Of a DNA stretch of 9,403 nt, positions 6,087 through 9,403 are shown piece by piece. This DNA is from Nanobdellota archaeon (GTDB lineage: Archaea; Nanobdellota; Nanobdellia; Woesearchaeales; GW2011-AR15), in assembly GCA_013335235.1 (NCBI GenBank), contig JAAXVZ010000034.1, positions 1-9,403 of the forward strand, read 5' to 3'. The position numbers and the translations under genes are program-made. Under the pieces are notes generated by a model. The model had not been told where the DNA came from, ran no database searches, and was given only the letters and a program-made list of their open reading frames with translations. The first letter of the stretch is position 1; each line of letters begins with the position of its first letter.

Positions 6087-6096
6087 TTTTATAAAC
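6087..6096 (+). promoter_or_regulatory. TATA box of ppsA
   Basis: TTTATAAA (6088-6095) is centred at 6091.5, the same octamer as at 5247-5254. It predicts transcription starting near 6117, leaving an approximately 18-nt leader that contains the GAGGTG site before TTG 6135. A second TATA-like TTAAATATC near 6032-6040 is a weaker alternative. Confidence 0.55.
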
Positions 6097-6122
6097 CAGG
6101 CAGTAACTTTTATTATCAGAAA

Positions 6123-6128
6123 GAGGTG
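6123..6128 (+). promoter_or_regulatory. GAGGTG ribosome binding site deciding the ppsA start
   Basis: GAGGTG matches the core of the archaeal Shine-Dalgarno and ends 6 nt before TTG 6135. No comparable site precedes the upstream in-frame GTG at 6060. Confidence 0.7.
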
Positions 6129-6134
6129 TTTAGT

Positions 6135-8552
6135 TTGGACAAGAGAACAGCGTTTATTCTATGGTTTGATCAGTTAGGTATAGAGGATGTTCCGCTTGTG
6201 GGCGGAAAGAATGCATCGCTTGGCGAGATGTACAGGATGCTCACGCCTAAGGGTGTGAAGATACCAAATGGGTTTGCAGTCACAGCCTATGCATATGCAT
6301 ATCTTCTTGAGCACGCAGGAATCAAGGACAAGATAAGAGATGTCCTTAAGGATTTGAATACCTCTGACATGGAGAACCTGGCAGAGAGAGGGCATAAGGT
6401 CAGGCAGCTCATCAGGAGCGCAGAATTCCCGCCAGAACTGAAATCCCAGATACTTGCGGCTTATAGGGACCTATGCGGTTCATACAACAGAGACAGGAGA
6501 GACGTCGATGTCGCTGTCAGGTCTTCAGCCACTGCAGAGGATTTGCCAGATGCAAGTTTCGCAGGCCAGCAAGAGACATACTTGAATATCAAGGGCGACC
6601 AGCAGATAATCGATGCATGCAAGAAGTGTTTTGCATCCCTTTTCACAAACAGGGCTATATCATATAGGGTAGACAAAGGATTTGATCATTTCTCAATAGG
6701 ATTATCCATAGGAATCCAGAAAATGGTACGGTCTGACCTTGCAAGCTCAGGTGTCATGTTCTCGATAGACACAGAATCAGGATTCAAGGAAGCAGTCCTG
6801 GTGACAAGCGCTTACGGCCTTGGAGAGAACGTTGTCCAGGGAGCCGTGAACCCAGATGAGTATTATGTATTCAAGACAACGCTGAAGATGGGTTTCAAGC
6901 CTATCATCACCAAGAAAGTCGGAGAGAAATCATTGAGGATGATATATGATGTCCAGGGCTCCAAGGGAACGACAAAAAACGTCTCTGTCCCAGAGGACGA
7001 GAGAAGGCACTTTGCGTTGAATGATGAGGAAGTGTTGACTCTCGCAAGATGGGCATGCATAATCGAAGACCATTATTCAGCTAAAGCAGGACACTTCAAG
7101 CCTATGGACATGGAATGGGCAAAAGACGGACAGTCAGGCCAGCTGTTCATTGTCCAGGCAAGGCCTGAGACAGTTGTCTCCAAAAAAGATCTCACAAAGA
7201 TAGAAGAATATACTTTGAAGGAGAAAGGCAAGGTCCTTGCTGTCGGAAGGTCTGTAGGACAGAAGATCGGCCAAGGCACAGCCCATGTCATCAGGAGCGT
7301 AAAAGACATAGGCCTATTCAGGAAAGGTGAAGTACTGGTCACAGAGATGACTGACCCAGACTGGGAACCTATCATGAAGATAGCATCCGCAATTGTCACA
7401 AACAGGGGCGGAAGGACATGCCACGCAGCAATCATCTCAAGAGAGCTTGGGATACCATGCATTGTAGGGACGAATGACGGGACCCAGACTATCAAGGATG
7501 GCGAACTGGTGACTGTTTCCTGTGCTGAGGGTGACGAAGGCCATGTATACCAAGGCCAGATGAAATATGACGTGAAGAGGACAGACCTCTCTACGCTCCC
7601 TCAATTGAAGACACAGATAATGATGAACGTAGGAAACCCTGAAGAGGCTTTTGAGCTATCCTTCCTTCCAAATGAGGGAGTAGGGCTCGCAAGGGAAGAA
7701 TTCATCATCAACAGCTACATCAAGGCGCACCCGATTGCATTGATAGAGTATGCAAAGCAAAGCCCAGAAATCAAGAAACAGATAGATGAGATAAGCTTTG
7801 GCTACGATGACAAGACATTGTTCTTCATAGACAAGCTTGCCCAGGGAGTCGCGACAATCGCAGCAGCCTTCTATCCAAAGAAAGTCATACTGAGATTCTC
7901 TGACTTCAAGACAAATGAATATGCAAATCTCTTAGGTGGGCAGGCATATGAGCCAAAAGAAGAGAACCCGATGATCGGCTGGAGAGGCGCATCCAGATAC
8001 TATAAGGATGGCTACAAAGCAGGATTCGGCCTTGAATGCAAGGCAATAAAGAAGGTCAGGGATGAGATGGGCCTCACTAATCTTGAGCTCATGATACCTA
8101 TCTGCAGGACAGTGTCTGAAGGAAGAAAGGTCCTCGCTGAGATGGAGAAATACGGCCTCAAGAGAGGAGAGAACGGCCTTAAGGTGAATGTCATGTGCGA
8201 AGTCCCAAGCAACTGCATCCTCGCAGACCAGTTCCTCCAGATATTCGATGGATTCTCTATCGGATCAAACGACCTGACACAGTTCACGCTGGCATGCGAT
8301 AGGGACAGCCAGCTTGTCGCTGACATCTATGACGAGAGGAACGACGCAGTGAAAACGCTCATAAGGCAGGCGATCCAGACAGCGAACAGGATGAACAAGT
8401 ACATCGGGATCTGCGGGCAGGCGCCAAGCGACTATCCTGAATTCGCCCAGTTCCTGGTCGAGGCAGGCATACATTCGCTCTCCCTGAACCCGGACAGCAT
8501 CGTCAGGACAAGGCTTGCCATAGCAGAGACAGAAAAGAAGCTTTTCCGTTAG
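6135..8552 (+). CDS. ppsA: Phosphoenolpyruvate synthase (pyruvate, water dikinase)
   Basis: An 805-residue enzyme converting pyruvate, ATP and water to PEP, AMP and phosphate, the entry step of gluconeogenesis. Numbered from TTG 6135, the domains are an N-terminal ATP-grasp nucleotide-binding domain (about 5-350) with LVGGKNASLGEM (21-32), RSSATAEDLPDASFAGQQ (129-146) and QARPE (341-345); a swivelling phosphohistidine domain (about 365-475) with GGRTCHAAIISRELGIPC, whose catalytic H430 matches E. coli His421; and a C-terminal PEP-binding TIM barrel (about 500-800) with ILRFSDFKTNEY (585-596), MIGWRGASRYY (613-623), SIGSNDLTQF (708-717) and ICGQAPSD, where C760 matches E. coli Cys751. It is complete, with no missing catalytic residue. 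TTG 6135 is preferred over GTG 6060 because of the GAGGTG site and because family members start a few residues before LWFD. A strong U-tract follows, so it is probably monocistronic. Confidence 0.95.
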   Translation: MDKRTAFILWFDQLGIEDVPLVGGKNASLGEMYRMLTPKGVKIPNGFAVTAYAYAYLLEHAGIKDKIRDVLKDLNTSDMENLAERGHKVRQLIRSAEFPPELKSQILAAYRDLCGSYNRDRRDVDVAVRSSATAEDLPDASFAGQQETYLNIKGDQQIIDACKKCFASLFTNRAISYRVDKGFDHFSIGLSIGIQKMVRSDLASSGVMFSIDTESGFKEAVLVTSAYGLGENVVQGAVNPDEYYVFKTTLKMGFKPIITKKVGEKSLRMIYDVQGSKGTTKNVSVPEDERRHFALNDEEVLTLARWACIIEDHYSAKAGHFKPMDMEWAKDGQSGQLFIVQARPETVVSKKDLTKIEEYTLKEKGKVLAVGRSVGQKIGQGTAHVIRSVKDIGLFRKGEVLVTEMTDPDWEPIMKIASAIVTNRGGRTCHAAIISRELGIPCIVGTNDGTQTIKDGELVTVSCAEGDEGHVYQGQMKYDVKRTDLSTLPQLKTQIMMNVGNPEEAFELSFLPNEGVGLAREEFIINSYIKAHPIALIEYAKQSPEIKKQIDEISFGYDDKTLFFIDKLAQGVATIAAAFYPKKVILRFSDFKTNEYANLLGGQAYEPKEENPMIGWRGASRYYKDGYKAGFGLECKAIKKVRDEMGLTNLELMIPICRTVSEGRKVLAEMEKYGLKRGENGLKVNVMCEVPSNCILADQFLQIFDGFSIGSNDLTQFTLACDRDSQLVADIYDERNDAVKTLIRQAIQTANRMNKYIGICGQAPSDYPEFAQFLVEAGIHSLSLNPDSIVRTRLAIAETEKKLFR

Positions 8553-8571
8553 TTTTTTCTAATTCTTTTTT
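8553..8571 (+). terminator. Double U-tract terminator after ppsA
   Basis: Two runs of six T residues (8553-8558 and 8566-8571) start immediately after the TAG stop. This is a typical intrinsic archaeal termination signal and separates ppsA from the next gene, which has its own promoter. Confidence 0.75.
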
Positions 8572-8598
8572 ACAATTTATTGTCTGCTACCATTACGC

Positions 8599-8606
8599 TT
8601 TTATAC
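8599..8606 (+). promoter_or_regulatory. TATA box of the second YdjM-type gene
   Basis: TTTTATAC is centred near 8603, 25-26 bp before ATG 8628. The transcript is therefore predicted to begin at the start codon (leaderless), and no Shine-Dalgarno is seen. Confidence 0.65.
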
Positions 8607-8627
8607 TAATAGCGAAATCTAAACCAG

Positions 8628-9173
8628 ATGGGTTCATTTTTCGCGCATCTTGCAGTTGCTGCCTTGTACTTCCCATATAAGACGCACTTAGACGTGTTCA
8701 CACTTCTAGTGAGCGCCCAGCTGGCAGACATAGAATATTTTTTCAAATATACACCGATGATTGTGAAAAATGGCCTTAAGATAAAAAAGCTGAGAAGCAT
8801 AAGGGTAGGATTCTTGCATTCTATACTTGGCGCAATCCTCTTTGTGATCCCCATAAGCCTCCTGCTGACATATGCCTTCAAGTCAGACCTTGATTTTTCA
8901 ATTGTTCTTTTGTCTGCGATAATAGGCGCCGCAAGCCACCTTATCCTTGATATACCAGCGCATGATGGGTTTGTACTGTTCTATCCATTCATGATGAAGA
9001 AAGATAACCCGCTCTTGTTCAGATGGAACTTCCATTTCATAAATAAGCTATATCCTTGGAAAGTGTATGAGGACACGCAGTTCCATTACATCAGGCATTT
9101 CAATTACCTTGTTGTCTCAAATGCCTTTGCGATAATTGGGCTGATAGTTTTCCTGGTATTCAGAAAAGCCTAA
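8628..9173 (+). CDS. YdjM/DUF457-type multi-pass membrane protein, second paralog
   Basis: A 181-residue integral membrane protein homologous to the one at 1225-1749. Shared landmarks are the N-terminal H7, LADIEY (32-37: D34, E36), H64 in FLHSILGA, the SHLILDIPAH block (103-112: H104, D108, H112), and NPLLFRWNF (127-135). Hydrophobic stretches lie at about 8-31, 64-84, 91-108 and 159-178. Differences from the first copy are E36 in place of D36, H4 replaced by F, and a longer tail segment EDTQFHYIRHFNY (148-160) with extra histidines. The family is annotated as metal-dependent hydrolase from these conserved His/Asp residues; the substrate is unknown. A TATA box 25 bp upstream makes it a leaderless gene separate from ppsA. 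It may extend into an operon with the hydrolase-like gene starting 25 nt downstream. Confidence 0.8.
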   Translation: MGSFFAHLAVAALYFPYKTHLDVFTLLVSAQLADIEYFFKYTPMIVKNGLKIKKLRSIRVGFLHSILGAILFVIPISLLLTYAFKSDLDFSIVLLSAIIGAASHLILDIPAHDGFVLFYPFMMKKDNPLLFRWNFHFINKLYPWKVYEDTQFHYIRHFNYLVVSNAFAIIGLIVFLVFRKA

Positions 9174-9198
9174 GAAGCCATGCGATTTCTGTTTGCTT

Positions 9199-9403
9199 AT
9201 GAGATATGACACCACAAAGATTTGTCATATGCAGCTTACTTATGCCAAAGAGGGGAAAGGGAAACCCCTAATAATGTTACCTGCCTGGAGGACAGACATA
9301 GACCGTGCAGCAGAGCTGATAAAACACTTCGGGAAGAGCTATTCAGTCTATTATCTCAATTTGCCAGGGTATGGTAATGGTACTGATTTTCGGAAGCCGC
9401 ATA
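9199..9403 (+). CDS. Alpha/beta-hydrolase-like protein, N-terminal part (cut by window edge)
   Basis: An open frame of 68 codons that runs off the window. It reads MQLTYAKEGKGKPLIMLPAW (11-30 from ATG 9199) and later SYSVYYLNLPGYGNG, the usual order of the first strands of an alpha/beta hydrolase: a strand, then G.GKPLIxLPxW (in place of the common LHGxxG), then YYLNLPGYG (in place of xxxDxPGxG). The nucleophile elbow and the remaining catalytic residues lie beyond the window, so activity cannot be judged. ATG 9199 keeps the first strand intact and is preferred; ATG 9229 is an in-frame alternative. Neither has a clear Shine-Dalgarno or well-placed TATA box, so transcription from the upstream gene 25 nt away is possible. 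Confidence 0.65.
   Translation, partial: MRYDTTKICHMQLTYAKEGKGKPLIMLPAWRTDIDRAAELIKHFGKSYSVYYLNLPGYGNGTDFRKPH
9204..9230. repeat. 8-bp perfect inverted repeat at the hydrolase start region
   Basis: ATATGACA (9204-9211) and TGTCATAT (9223-9230) are exact reverse complements around an 11-nt spacer, with arm centres 19 bp apart, about two helical turns. The right arm overlaps the alternative ATG at 9229. It could be an operator dyad or an mRNA hairpin, or simply coding sequence if translation starts at 9199. Confidence 0.35.

Larger units (their letters stand above)
5895..6134. other. 240-bp gap before ppsA: control region
   Basis: No convincing gene is present. Bases 5957-5964 (TTTATTTT) could act as a weak U-rich terminator for the methyltransferase. 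A small inverted repeat AAATAT-N6-ATATTT lies at 6034-6051, overlapping a TATA-like TTAAATATC. The better-placed TTTATAAA box is at 6088-6095. A 12-nt word, CTATGGTTTGAT (5968-5979), recurs inside ppsA at 6159-6170. No tRNA-like fold or ORF with initiation signals is seen on either strand. Confidence 0.5.

Noticed and set aside
7073..7495. 140-residue open frame on the - strand
   Set aside because: It is antisense to the phosphohistidine domain of ppsA and has no independent support.
1..9403. CRISPR arrays, insertion sequences or prophage genes
   Set aside because: No regularly spaced direct repeats, transposase/integrase motifs or terminal repeats with target duplications were seen on either strand.

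Overview
The window looks like chromosomal DNA from an archaeon, most likely a small-genome lineage of the DPANN type. The signs are archaeal TATA boxes about 25-28 bp before several start codons (leaderless genes), GGTGAT/GAGGTG Shine-Dalgarno sequences before others, a METTL5-like rRNA adenine methyltransferase, an archaeal-style PEP synthase and U-tract terminators. The taxon is an inference; no rRNA or other marker gene is present. I see no CRISPR array, insertion sequence, integrase, tRNA or rRNA.

Layout. Bases 1-112 are non-coding and hold a 9-bp inverted repeat and a promoter. A 63-aa YgaP-type membrane protein (DUF2892, + strand) runs tail-to-tail into, and overlaps by 36 bp, an HDDC2/YfbR-like nucleotidase (- strand). 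Three further genes on the - strand follow, read here from low to high coordinate: thioredoxin with its own promoter, a YdjM/DUF457-type multi-pass membrane protein, and a 978-residue coiled-coil protein. The last two form an operon transcribed from about 4720 (7-nt gap). Next is a small coiled-coil plus winged-helix protein (- strand). It is divergent from the METTL5-like methyltransferase (+ strand), and both appear to fire from one palindromic TTTATAAA box. After a 240-bp gap comes phosphoenolpyruvate synthase (ppsA, + strand), then a second YdjM-type membrane protein paralogous to the first, then the N-terminal part of an alpha/beta-hydrolase-like protein cut by the window edge.

Function. 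Most genes are single housekeeping functions: nucleotide clean-up (HD protein), thiol redox (thioredoxin), rRNA modification (methyltransferase) and gluconeogenesis or pyruvate/PEP interconversion (PpsA). The unexplained part is the coiled-coil protein: an N-terminal helical domain, a Pro/Glu/Lys-rich linker containing a short amphipathic motif, about 400 residues of coiled coil and a duplicated 68-residue-period helical module at the C-terminus. It is translationally linked to a membrane protein, which suggests an envelope-associated structural or scaffolding role, but nothing in the sequence assigns a precise function.

Two start-site corrections matter. PpsA most likely starts at TTG 6135, with a strong GAGGTG six nt upstream, and not at the upstream in-frame GTG. 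The HTH protein most likely starts at ATG 5222, since the upstream TTG lies before the expected transcription start.
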